From positions 1-42,188 of the forward strand of contig CAJOLP010000020.1 in NCBI GenBank assembly GCA_905235465.1: DNA of 42,188 nucleotides. Direction: 5' to 3'. Position 1 is the stretch's first letter, and every line of letters starts with the position of its first letter. This DNA is from an uncultured Lachnospiraceae bacterium. GTDB lineage: Bacteria > Bacillota > Clostridia > Lachnospirales > Lachnospiraceae. Under the pieces are notes generated by a model. That model saw nothing but the letters and a program-made list of their open reading frames with translations. It was not told the origin of the DNA and did not search any database. Of this stretch, positions 19,108 to 28,282 are shown piece by piece. Both the position numbers and the translations under genes were made by a program.

Positions 19108-20559
19108 ATGATAGATACCGAAAAAAAGTGGGAGTTTTCCCTTCCGCGGCCCGGAAAGGGAAGAAAGTCCGGGGCGGGGAAAAGGTCCGGAGCGGGGAAG
19201 AGGCCCGGCTCCGGTCAAAATAGAGAGAGGCGGGATTTATCCCCCGTCCGCCGCAAGGTCATTCAGATCGTGATCACTGTGCTGCTGGTATTCATAATGT
19301 GCATAGCGGGCCTTCTGGAGTTTTTGACGCTGACGGAATATAAGCCTCTCAAACAGGAGACCATCGATGTGAACGACGCGTATCAGGCGCCGGGCGTCAC
19401 AGCCGGCGATGAGATCAAGGTCATGACCTGGAACATCGGGTACGGCGCGCTGGGCGACAACGCGGATTTCTTTATGGACGGCGGGAAGCAGGTCAACACG
19501 GCCGACCACGACAGAGTGCTGGCGAATCTGCAGGGCGAGGCCAACGTGATCGCCTCCGAAAACCCTGACGTCATCTTCATGCAGGAAGTGGACAGGGACT
19601 CCGCCAGATCCCACAATATCAATGAGGAGATATGGCTGAGCAATTCGATGCTGGAACAGCGCGGCGTGGCCTATTCCTCCGCGTTTGCGTACAATTTCAA
19701 GGTGGCGTTCATCCCTTATCCTGTGCCGCCCATCGGCCGCGTGCAGAGCGGCCTGCTGACATTTACAAAGTACGGCGGCGCGGAGGCGGAGAGGATCCAG
19801 CTCCCCTGCCCCTTCTCATGGCCCGTGCGGCTGGGGAACCTCAAGCGCTGCCTTCTGGTGGAGCGCATCCCGGTGAAGGAGGAAGACGGCACCCGCAGGG
19901 ATCTGGTCCTGGTCAACCTCCACCTCGAAGCTTATGACAGCGGAGAGGGCAAGGCGGAACAGACCAAAATGCTGCGGGAAGTGCTGCAAAAGGAGGCGCA
20001 GAAGGGCAACTATGTGATCGCCGGCGGCGACTTCAATCAGATCTTCTCAAATGCCGATCAGCAAAAATACGCGGTGGAGGGGGACGACTGGAAGCCGGGC
20101 ATCATCGATGTCAGCCAGATCGGCAGGGAGTTCAGCTGCTTTATGGACACCGACACGCCGACCTGCCGGAGTCTGCGCACGCCTTATGAGGGCGCGGACA
20201 AGGAGGATTTCCAGTTTTACTGCATCGACGGATTCATCGTCTCTAATAATGTGCAGGTAAAATCCGTAAAGACGAAGGATCTTGGCTTCGAGGTGAGCGA
20301 CCACAATCCGGTCATTCTTCAGTGCGTCATAGGACAGAAGAAGGAAGAGGAGGAAGAGAGCGCGAAGACTAAGAAGAGTACGAAGACGGAGAAGAGTACG
20401 AAGACTGAGAAGAGTACAGAGTCGGAGAAGAGTACGAAGACGGAGAAGAGTACAGAGTCGGAGAAGAGTACGAAGACTGAGAAGAATACGAAGTCGGAGA
20501 AGAGCACAGAGTCGGAAAAGACTGAAAAGTCCGAGAAAGAAACGAAAAAAGAGGAGTGA
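19108..20559 (+). CDS. Membrane-anchored endonuclease/exonuclease/phosphatase (EEP) family protein with charged repeat tail
   Basis: N-terminal TM; EEP motifs (KVMTWNIGYGA, FMQEVDRDSARS, NLHLEAYDSGEGKAEQTKML, IAGGDFNQ, VSDHNPVILQ). Confidence 0.88.
   Translation: MIDTEKKWEFSLPRPGKGRKSGAGKRSGAGKRPGSGQNRERRDLSPVRRKVIQIVITVLLVFIMCIAGLLEFLTLTEYKPLKQETIDVNDAYQAPGVTAGDEIKVMTWNIGYGALGDNADFFMDGGKQVNTADHDRVLANLQGEANVIASENPDVIFMQEVDRDSARSHNINEEIWLSNSMLEQRGVAYSSAFAYNFKVAFIPYPVPPIGRVQSGLLTFTKYGGAEAERIQLPCPFSWPVRLGNLKRCLLVERIPVKEEDGTRRDLVLVNLHLEAYDSGEGKAEQTKMLREVLQKEAQKGNYVIAGGDFNQIFSNADQQKYAVEGDDWKPGIIDVSQIGREFSCFMDTDTPTCRSLRTPYEGADKEDFQFYCIDGFIVSNNVQVKSVKTKDLGFEVSDHNPVILQCVIGQKKEEEEESAKTKKSTKTEKSTKTEKSTESEKSTKTEKSTESEKSTKTEKNTKSEKSTESEKTEKSEKETKKEE
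20374..20517 (+). repeat. Eight tandem copies of an 18-bp unit encoding K[SN]T[KE][TS]E
   Basis: Units aagagtacgaagacggag / aagagtacagagtcggag and close variants, 20374-20517, in frame. Confidence 0.93.
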
Positions 20560-20579
20560 CCCGCGGGTCACTCCTCTTT
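20548..20579. terminator. 32-nt perfect palindrome shared by the ends of two convergent genes
   Basis: AAAGAGGAGTGACCCGCGGGTCACTCCTCTTT is its own reverse complement and contains both stop codons (TGA 20557-20559 on +, TGA 20570-20568 on -). Confidence 0.85.
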
Positions 20580-21908
20580 GCGTACCATAACACTTCTGTA
20601 GGCGGGACGAAGGATCTTGCCCATGCCCACCAGTTCCTCCAGGCGATGCGCGCTCCAGCCGGAGATTCGCGCGATGGCGAACATCGGCGTGAACAGCTCG
20701 CGCGGAATGCCGAGCATTTCATAGACAAAGCCGCTGTAGAAGTCCACGTTCGGGCTGACGCCCTTGTAGATGTGGCGCTGCTCCGCGATGACTTCCGGCG
20801 CCAGCCGCTCGATGGATTCGTAGAGAGCCAGGTCGTCCGTCCGCCCCTTGGCAGCGGCCAGGCGGTCGACGAACTGTTTGAACACGCGCTCTCTGGGATC
20901 GGAGATCGAATAGACGGCGTGGCCCATGCCGTAGATCAAGCCCTTGTGATCGAAGACGGATCCGCCCAGCATGCGGTTGAGGTAGTCGCGCACCTCGTCG
21001 TCATCCTTGGGGTCTCTGACGTGCGTCTTGATGTCCTCCATCATCTCCATGACCTTAAGGTTCGCGCCGCCGTGCTTGGGGCCCTTGAGGGAAGACATGG
21101 CCGCGGCCACCGTCGCGTAGGTGTCGCTTCCGGAGGACGTGACGACGCGGGTCGTAAAGGTGGAGTTATTGCCGCCGCCGTGCTCCATGTGCAGCATCAG
21201 CGCGGTGTCCAGCACGATGGCCTCGATGGGCGTGAACTGCTTGTCGGGGCGGAGCATCCGCAAAATATTCTCCGCGGTGGAGTATTCCGCCTCCGGCCAG
21301 TGGATATACATACTGTCCAGATTCTCGTAATGATTGTAGGCGTGGTAGGCGTAGATCGCGAGCATCGGGAATGTGGCGATCAGCTGGATACACTGCCGGA
21401 TGACGTTGACCAGATCCGTCCGGGTCGCGTCGGGGTCGTAGGACGCGAGTGTCAAAATACTGCGCGTCATGGAGTTCATGATGTCCTCGGTGGGCGCCTT
21501 CATGATGACGTCGCGCGTGAAGTTCGTGGGGAGCTGCCTCGCCTCGGCGAGGATCTGCGTGAATTCCGCCGTATCCTTCTTGTCCGGGAGCTGGCCGAAC
21601 AGCAGCAGATAAGTCACTTTTTCGTAAGCAAAGCGCCCGCTGGCATAACGGTCCACCAGATTCTCGATGGGATACCCGCGGTACCAGAGCCGACCGTCGA
21701 TGGGCGTTCTCGTGCCGTCCGGATTGTCATTGAAGGAAATAATTTCGGATATGCCGGTGAGGCCGGTCAGCACGCCTCGGCCGTTCTCATCACGAAGGCC
21801 TCTGTATACTTCATACTCCTTGAACAGGGAATCCGGAATCTTGTCGTTCTTGGCACAGAGATTCATGTGCGATACGGCAAAGTCCTGAATATCTTTTTCG
21901 TAGCCCAT
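20568..21908 (-). CDS. gltA: Citrate synthase
   Basis: Citrate synthase motifs (HMEHGGGNNSTFTTRVVTSSGSDTYATVAAAMSSLKGPKHGGAN, GMGHAVYSISDPR). ATG 21908 preceded by AGGAGG. Confidence 0.94.
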   Translation of the reverse strand: MGYEKDIQDFAVSHMNLCAKNDKIPDSLFKEYEVYRGLRDENGRGVLTGLTGISEIISFNDNPDGTRTPIDGRLWYRGYPIENLVDRYASGRFAYEKVTYLLLFGQLPDKKDTAEFTQILAEARQLPTNFTRDVIMKAPTEDIMNSMTRSILTLASYDPDATRTDLVNVIRQCIQLIATFPMLAIYAYHAYNHYENLDSMYIHWPEAEYSTAENILRMLRPDKQFTPIEAIVLDTALMLHMEHGGGNNSTFTTRVVTSSGSDTYATVAAAMSSLKGPKHGGANLKVMEMMEDIKTHVRDPKDDDEVRDYLNRMLGGSVFDHKGLIYGMGHAVYSISDPRERVFKQFVDRLAAAKGRTDDLALYESIERLAPEVIAEQRHIYKGVSPNVDFYSGFVYEMLGIPRELFTPMFAIARISGWSAHRLEELVGMGKILRPAYRSVMVRKEE

Positions 21909-22052
21909 TAAGCATCCTCCTTTCTGTAATACTGCGCAAGTTAAAATCGATCTATTTAGGAAGGTTTGTAAAAAATCTGTAATATGTATTGTTTGAAAAT
22001 ATAGTATACAATTAAACAATTTATTTCGTCAAGGGACATTTTTTCCGCATCA

Positions 22053-22100
22053 CGGCCGAGCTATGTTATCATTATGCGGCGGAGCTATGTTATAATAGCG
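22053..22100 (+). repeat. Imperfect 24-bp tandem duplication in the galE promoter region
   Basis: CGGCCGAGCTATGTTATCATTATG and CGGCGGAGCTATGTTATAATAGCG; second copy carries a TATAAT -10 box. Confidence 0.75.
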
Positions 22101-22146
22101 TGGAAGGAATATAATTTCTGTCTATTAATAGAAAGGAAGCAGGACA

Positions 22147-23166
22147 ATGACGATTTTGGTAACAGGCGGTGCAGGCTTTATCGGAAGCCACACAGTAGTG
22201 GAGCTTTTAAACGCGGGCTATGATGTTGTTATAGCGGACAATCTGTACAATGCAAAGGCTATGGTCATAGACCGGATCGAGATGATCACGGGCAAGCGGC
22301 CCAGATTCTATGAGATCGATGTCTGCGACAGAGAGGCGCTGGACTGGCTTTTTGACAGAGAGGGCATCGACGCGGTCATCCATTTCGCGGGCTATAAGGC
22401 AGTGGGCGAATCCACCAAAAAGCCCATCGAGTACTATCGCAACAACCTCGGTTCCACCCTGACGCTGTGCGATGTGATGAGACAGCACGGCACATTTAAA
22501 ATCGTCTTTTCCTCCTCAGCTACAGTATACGGCGACCCCGCTTTCATTCCGATCACAGAAGAGTGCCCCAAAGGTATTACCACTAACCCTTATGGCGAGA
22601 CGAAGTCCATGCAGGAACGCATCCTGACCGATATCTGGAAGGCCGATAACCGCTGGCAGGTCATACTGCTGCGCTACTTCAATCCCATCGGCGCGCATGA
22701 GAGCGGCCTCATCGGCGAGGATCCCAAGGGCATCCCCAACAACCTCGTTCCCTACGTCGCGCAGGTGGCCACCGGGAAGCTCGAGAAGGTCCATGTATTC
22801 GGCAATGACTACGACACGCCGGACGGCACCGGCATCCGCGATTACATCCATGTCGTGGATCTGGCCAAGGGCCATGTCAAGGCGATCGAGGGGATGGAGA
22901 AGCTGGAAGGCGTCAATATTTTTAACCTGGGCACCGGCATCGGCTACAGCGTCCTGGACATCATCAAGGCTTTCTCCAAGGCCTGCGGCAAGGACCTTCC
23001 CTATGTGATCGATCCCAGAAGGCCCGGCGACATCGCCATCTGCTACAGCGATCCCACCAAGGCCAAAGATGTGCTGGACTGGAAGGCCGAAAAGAATCTG
23101 GACGATATGTGCCGCGATGCCTGGAACTGGCAGAGCCACAATCCGGACGGATACGTTGAGGGGTGA
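22147..23166 (+). CDS. galE: UDP-glucose 4-epimerase
   Basis: GGAGFIGSHTVVELL, YGETK, GTGIRDYIHVVDLAKGHVKAI. Confidence 0.96.
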   Translation: MTILVTGGAGFIGSHTVVELLNAGYDVVIADNLYNAKAMVIDRIEMITGKRPRFYEIDVCDREALDWLFDREGIDAVIHFAGYKAVGESTKKPIEYYRNNLGSTLTLCDVMRQHGTFKIVFSSSATVYGDPAFIPITEECPKGITTNPYGETKSMQERILTDIWKADNRWQVILLRYFNPIGAHESGLIGEDPKGIPNNLVPYVAQVATGKLEKVHVFGNDYDTPDGTGIRDYIHVVDLAKGHVKAIEGMEKLEGVNIFNLGTGIGYSVLDIIKAFSKACGKDLPYVIDPRRPGDIAICYSDPTKAKDVLDWKAEKNLDDMCRDAWNWQSHNPDGYVEG

Positions 23167-23173
23167 TCACTGA

Positions 23174-24085
23174 ATGCCTTTTCTGTACAGGATAAGGGAG
23201 ACACAGGCGGAGCGGTTCGTCGAGATAGAGGGCTTTGAATCACAGACCGAATACCTGACCATACCCGCCCGCATCGAGGGTCTCCCCGTGCGGCGCGTCG
23301 CGAGCCACGCGTTTGAGGGGCGCGGTGATCTTGTTGAGATCAGCGTGCCCGACACCGTGCGGGAATTCGGTACTTTTGCCTTTCACAATCTCCGGTCCCT
23401 TAGCAAAATACAGTTGTACGATTCGGTGCAGGATTATGCCCATGGCGTCCTGCGCCATTGTGCGCATTTGGAGGAAATCACGCTTTACAGCGGGGGAGAG
23501 GACTTCTCTCTCTTAAAGCAGATTTTGGAGGCCTGTGAGGAGGCGGTCTCTGTACTTTTATGCCTTCCCGACGGACAGGCCCGCCTCGCCTTTCCGGATT
23601 ACGCGCTGATCGCGTCCGAGAACACCATGGCCAGGACCATTCAGTTCGCGTATGAGGGCGGGGGATACGCCTACCGCCAGTGCGTGCGCAAGCGCGGCAT
23701 CCGATACCGCGAGTACGACGGGCTCTTTTCCTTCATGGAGCACGATGATCCGGACTATGCCGCGGAGATCGCCATCGACCGGCTGATGTATCCGCGCGAT
23801 CTCGACGAGCGGAGCGAACAGACCTACCGCCGCTTTTTGACCGAGCACGCGCGGGAGGCGCTCAGCCGTTTTGCCGCCGCCAGGCAGGAGGCGCGCATCC
23901 TGTGGATGATGGAGCAGCGCCTTGCGGCAGCGGACCCGGGGGCTGTGGACGAGGCCCTGCGGATCGCCTCTTCTCTGGGCGCGTCCGCGATCTGCGCTGT
24001 TCTTATGGACGGCGCGGGGGCGGCCGGCCTGTCGGGAGAGGGCGGCCTTACGGAGGCGGGCGGCCTGTCGCTGGAGGACTGGTGA
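23174..24085 (+). CDS. BspA-like leucine-rich-repeat (LRR_5) protein, no signal peptide
   Basis: LTIPARIEGLPVRRVASHAFEGRGDLVEISVPDTVREFGTFAFHNLRSLSKIQL resembles LRR_5 repeats. Confidence 0.7.
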   Translation: MPFLYRIRETQAERFVEIEGFESQTEYLTIPARIEGLPVRRVASHAFEGRGDLVEISVPDTVREFGTFAFHNLRSLSKIQLYDSVQDYAHGVLRHCAHLEEITLYSGGEDFSLLKQILEACEEAVSVLLCLPDGQARLAFPDYALIASENTMARTIQFAYEGGGYAYRQCVRKRGIRYREYDGLFSFMEHDDPDYAAEIAIDRLMYPRDLDERSEQTYRRFLTEHAREALSRFAAARQEARILWMMEQRLAAADPGAVDEALRIASSLGASAICAVLMDGAGAAGLSGEGGLTEAGGLSLEDW

Positions 24086-24107
24086 CGGACGGTAAGTATT
24101 AAATATT

Positions 24108-25523
24108 ATGGCAAGTACAAGGGAAAAGCTTTCTCAAACCGGCATACAGATTCTGGATCTTGCGCGCACGGATCTGATCCTGTCCATGCGCTTTCTTTCG
24201 CCTGCGCTGAACAGCCTCGGCTTTAAGATGGATCTGGCGACAGCGACGATGGGAACCGACGCCGCCTATATTCGCTTCAATCCCATGTTTCTGATGCAGG
24301 TGTATATAGAGAACCCCCGACGGCTGAACCGGATGTATCTGCATATTTTGACGCACTGTCTGTTCCGCCACATGTTCTCGGCCGGCGGGCGCGAGGACAA
24401 GGAGCTGTGGGACCTTTGCTGCGATATCTGCGCGGAGTCGGTGGTGGACTCCATGTCCTGCGACGCGGTGATGCGCACGCACTCCGTGGTCCGGGACGAG
24501 TGGTATGAGCGCCTGACGGGAGAGGTCAAAGTACTGACCGCGGAGCGTCTGTATGCGTGGTTTACGGAGCGGCCGCGGGATTACGCGGCGGAGGAACTGC
24601 TGCGGCAGACTTTTACCGCGGACGACCACAGCTTCTGGAGAAAGCTGGAGGAAGAGCAGGAACAGAAGCCGCCTGTCGGACCGCAATCAAAACCGCAGTC
24701 CCAGGGGAAGAGCGGGCAAAGGGAAGCGGAGGACGCGCCCAATCTAAGGCCCATCGATCCCGGGGAGCGGGAACGTCTGGAGCGGGAGTGGAAGGAAAAC
24801 GCGGAGAGGATCCGCGCCCAGCTGGAAGTGATGGGCAGGGAGAAGTCTGATGAGACGGGCTCTCTCTTAAAGTACCTGCGCATGGACGGGCAAAGAAGAA
24901 CGGATTACCGCGAGTTCCTGCGGCGCTTCAGTATTTTGAGAGAGGAAACGGGGATCGATGTGGACTCCTTCGACTACGGATTCTACAATTACGGCATGGA
25001 GCTTTACGGGAATCTGCCGCTCATCGAGGAAAATGAGTTCAGGGAAGTCAATAAGGTGGAGACGCTTGTGATCGCCATCGACACTTCGGCCTCCTGCCAG
25101 CAGGAGCTGGTGCAGGAATTTCTGCGGGAGACGGCGGACCTTCTTGGCGGGATCGGCAGTTTTTTTACCAAGGCTGAGATACACATCATCGAGTGCGACG
25201 ATCAGGTGCAGAAGGATCTGGTGATCAGGAGCGCGGACGAAATACAGCGATATGCCGATCACTTTGAAGTGCGGGGCGGCTTCGGGACAGATTTCAGGCC
25301 GGTGTTCAGGTATGTGGAGGATATGCAGAGGGCCGGCAGGATCAAAGGTCTGAAGGGGCTCATGTATTTTACCGACGGCATGGGTGTATATCCCGAGAAG
25401 GCGACCACCTACGACACGGCGTTCGTCTTTGTGACAGGTCATGAGATGAGCGATGAGGAGGTGCCCGACTGGGCGATCCGGCTGTACTTGACACCGAAGG
25501 GACTGAAGGCAGAAGGGAAATGA
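24108..25523 (+). CDS. VWA-like domain protein with N-terminal putative metallopeptidase-like domain (DUF2201 type)
   Basis: LHILTHCLFRHMF region and C-terminal VWA-like TLVIAIDTSASCQQELVQEFLRE; next to a MoxR-type ATPase. Confidence 0.75.
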   Translation: MASTREKLSQTGIQILDLARTDLILSMRFLSPALNSLGFKMDLATATMGTDAAYIRFNPMFLMQVYIENPRRLNRMYLHILTHCLFRHMFSAGGREDKELWDLCCDICAESVVDSMSCDAVMRTHSVVRDEWYERLTGEVKVLTAERLYAWFTERPRDYAAEELLRQTFTADDHSFWRKLEEEQEQKPPVGPQSKPQSQGKSGQREAEDAPNLRPIDPGERERLEREWKENAERIRAQLEVMGREKSDETGSLLKYLRMDGQRRTDYREFLRRFSILREETGIDVDSFDYGFYNYGMELYGNLPLIEENEFREVNKVETLVIAIDTSASCQQELVQEFLRETADLLGGIGSFFTKAEIHIIECDDQVQKDLVIRSADEIQRYADHFEVRGGFGTDFRPVFRYVEDMQRAGRIKGLKGLMYFTDGMGVYPEKATTYDTAFVFVTGHEMSDEEVPDWAIRLYLTPKGLKAEGK

Positions 25524-25530
25524 GGGAAGA

Positions 25531-27081
25531 GTGAATATTCAGGAAGCAAAGCAGGAAGTAATCAATACCGTGCGCGCCTATTTGAAGAAGGATGACACGG
25601 GCGCCTATGTGATCCCGCCGGTCAAGCAGAGGCCGATCCTGCTCATGGGGCCGCCCGGCATCGGGAAGACGGCGATCATGGAGCAGGTCGCGCAGGAGTG
25701 TTCGATCAATCTTGTCTCCTACACGATCACGCATCACACCAGGCAGAGCGCCATCGGCCTTCCTTTTATATCGCAGCGGGAATACGGCGGAAAGACCCAT
25801 GCCGTGACGGAGTACACCATGAGCGAGATCATCGCGGCGGTCTATGATCAGATCGAGAGATCCGGAATTTCGGAGGGGATCCTTTTCCTTGACGAGATCA
25901 ACTGCGTCTCCGAGACACTGGCGCCGACGATGCTGCAGTTTCTGCAGTACAAGATGTTCGGCAATCACAAGGTGCCGGAGGGATTCATCGTGGTGACGGC
26001 GGGCAATCCGCCGCAGTACAACAAGTCGGTGCGGGATTTTGACATTGTCACCCTGGACCGGGTCCGCCGGATCGACATTGAGGAGGATTTTGACGCCTTC
26101 AAGGAGTACGCCTACCGGGCCGGCATCCACGGCGCCGTGATGGCGTATCTGGAGATCCGCAAGCAGGATTTTTACAAAATACAGGCGCAGGTCGAGGGGA
26201 AGAGCTTCGTCACGGCCAGGGCCTGGGAGGATCTCTCCTCGGTGCTTCATGTCTACGAGGAGATGGGGATCCCCGTGACGGAGAAGCTCTGCGCGCAGTA
26301 TCTCCAGGATCCGGAGGTGTGCGCGAACTTTGCGGCGTATTATGAGCTCTATAATAAATACAGAAATCTTTACCGGATACCCGACATCCTGGAGGGAACA
26401 CAGAGCGAGGGAGATGAGGCTCTGCGCACCGCGCCCTTCGACGAGAAGTGGAGCCTTTTGGGGCTTCTCATCGACAGCCTGAACCAGGACTGCCGCGGCT
26501 ATGCCGAGCACAAGCAGATCCAGGAGATCGTCCTTAACGAGCTGCAGGGACTGCGGGCGTCTCTCAAGGAGCAGGAGGAGAATGCGGTCGCGCAGGCCGC
26601 GCAGGAAGGCGCGCAGGCCGATGCCCTGAAGATTTTAAAGGAGCGGCGCGCCGCGATGGAAGAGGATCTGGCGTTCCGCAAGGAAGCGGGTCTGAGCAGC
26701 CGCGAGGAGGAGCGGATCGGCCGAAGGGCCGCCCAGAGGCTTCGGGACATGGAGAGGGAGCTCAAGATCCGAAGGCCCGCCTCCGCCAGGGAGGCGTTTG
26801 GGATCTGCAAGGAGGATTTTGACCGGCAGGAACAGATCCGCCGGGAGGAGATCGAACGCACAGACCGGCACATGACGAACAGTTTCCGCTTTCTCGCGGC
26901 GACTTACGGGGAGGGGCAGGAGATCGTCCTTTTCCTGTCGGAGCTGTCGGAGAGCTATCCCACGCTGCAGTTCGTCCGTGAGTGCGGCAATGACGCCTAT
27001 TACCGCTACAATAAGCTGCTGCTGTTAAAGGACAGGCGGCAGCAGATGCGGGAGAAGGCGCTGGAGCTGCTGACGCTGTAA
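25531..27081 (+). CDS. MoxR-like AAA+ ATPase
   Basis: Walker A GPPGIGKTAIM, Walker B ILFLDEINC, VTAGNPPQYN; GTG start at 25531. Confidence 0.88.
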   Translation: MNIQEAKQEVINTVRAYLKKDDTGAYVIPPVKQRPILLMGPPGIGKTAIMEQVAQECSINLVSYTITHHTRQSAIGLPFISQREYGGKTHAVTEYTMSEIIAAVYDQIERSGISEGILFLDEINCVSETLAPTMLQFLQYKMFGNHKVPEGFIVVTAGNPPQYNKSVRDFDIVTLDRVRRIDIEEDFDAFKEYAYRAGIHGAVMAYLEIRKQDFYKIQAQVEGKSFVTARAWEDLSSVLHVYEEMGIPVTEKLCAQYLQDPEVCANFAAYYELYNKYRNLYRIPDILEGTQSEGDEALRTAPFDEKWSLLGLLIDSLNQDCRGYAEHKQIQEIVLNELQGLRASLKEQEENAVAQAAQEGAQADALKILKERRAAMEEDLAFRKEAGLSSREEERIGRRAAQRLRDMERELKIRRPASAREAFGICKEDFDRQEQIRREEIERTDRHMTNSFRFLAATYGEGQEIVLFLSELSESYPTLQFVRECGNDAYYRYNKLLLLKDRRQQMREKALELLTL

Positions 27082-27106
27082 AGGCGCCTGAGGCAGGAGG
27101 TTACAC

Positions 27107-27508
27107 ATGGCATTATTCGGTTACAGCCCGGTCAAGGAGGGCTGCACGGTCGCCGATCCCGGCAGGGACAGAAGGAAGGCGCAGGCCATAGAGCAGTATT
27201 ATCTCGGTGAGGAGGCCATTTACATGCCCGGACCGGGATTTGGCTGGCGCTATCTTCCCTACAGCGAGATCAGGGGCGTGATCCCGGGGCGTGAGACGCT
27301 GAAGGAGGAGACGCTGCTGGTAAATTTCGAGAGGGAAAAGCCCACGCTTCGGCTCATCTATCAGGGCGGCGTTCAGATCCTGTCGCTGGAGAGCAGCAAG
27401 AACGCGGAGACGATGCTCGGGATCCTGAAGAGCAAGAGGCCCGCCAGTCAGGCCTTTTATGAGAATGTGCTGTTTGGGAACGAGGCAGATGGGGGATCCG
27501 GGACATGA
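27107..27508 (+). CDS. Small PH-like/uncharacterised protein
   Basis: 133-aa ORF, GAGGT upstream of ATG, stop overlaps the truA start; GFGWRYLPYSEIRGVIPGRE. Confidence 0.6.
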   Translation: MALFGYSPVKEGCTVADPGRDRRKAQAIEQYYLGEEAIYMPGPGFGWRYLPYSEIRGVIPGRETLKEETLLVNFEREKPTLRLIYQGGVQILSLESSKNAETMLGILKSKRPASQAFYENVLFGNEADGGSGT

Positions 27509-28254
27509 AGAATTTTAAGATGATCGTAAGCTATGACGGGACGCGGTATTTTGGCTGGGAGCACCAGCCCGACACCGACATGACCATCCAGGGAAAGCTT
27601 GAGGCGGTCCTGAGCGCCATGATGGGGCTTCCCGAGGGCGAGAGCGTGACCGTGATCGGCGCCGGAAGGACGGACGCCGGCGTGCATGCCAGGGCCATGA
27701 CCTGCAACGTGCTCCTGGATACGGACAAATCTGAGGATGAGATCCTGGCGTACATGAACCGCTACCTGCCGGAGGACATCAGCGTGAACAGCGTCAGACA
27801 GGCGGCGGACCGCTTTCACAGCCGATTCAACGCCATCGGCAAGACGTACCGCTATACCTGCTGGTACGGTCCCAATAAGCCGGTCTTTGACCGCAAGTAC
27901 GTCACGGTCCTGCCCAAAGAACCGGACGTGGAGAAGATGCGCGAGGCGGCGGAGTATCTGACGGGCATGCACGACTACAAGAGTTTTTGCAGCAACGCGC
28001 GGATGAAGAAATCGACGATCCGCGTCGTGGATGTGATCCGGATCGAGGAGAGCGGGGCGTATATACGGCTGTATTTTCACGGGAACGGATTTTTGCAGAA
28101 CATGGTGCGCATCATGGTCGGCACCCTGCTGGAAGTGGGATTCGGAAAGCGGGAGCCGCAGGAGATCGCGGAGATCATAGAGGCCAAAGACAGGAAGCGG
28201 GCGGGCTTTACGGCGCCGGCGGCAGGCCTTTGCCTGATGAAGGTGGATTACTGA
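27505..28254 (+). CDS. truA: tRNA pseudouridine(38-40) synthase
   Basis: YDGTRYFGWEHQPD, GAGRTDAGVHARAM, FLQNMVRIMVGTLLEVG. Confidence 0.96.
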   Translation: MKNFKMIVSYDGTRYFGWEHQPDTDMTIQGKLEAVLSAMMGLPEGESVTVIGAGRTDAGVHARAMTCNVLLDTDKSEDEILAYMNRYLPEDISVNSVRQAADRFHSRFNAIGKTYRYTCWYGPNKPVFDRKYVTVLPKEPDVEKMREAAEYLTGMHDYKSFCSNARMKKSTIRVVDVIRIEESGAYIRLYFHGNGFLQNMVRIMVGTLLEVGFGKREPQEIAEIIEAKDRKRAGFTAPAAGLCLMKVDY

Positions 28255-28282
28255 AAAATACAGATCAAAGAGGGGTGGCAGT

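Noticed and set aside
20556-21911. 451-aa plus-strand ORF opposite citrate synthase
   Set aside because: Antisense of gltA; no RBS or domain-like sequence.
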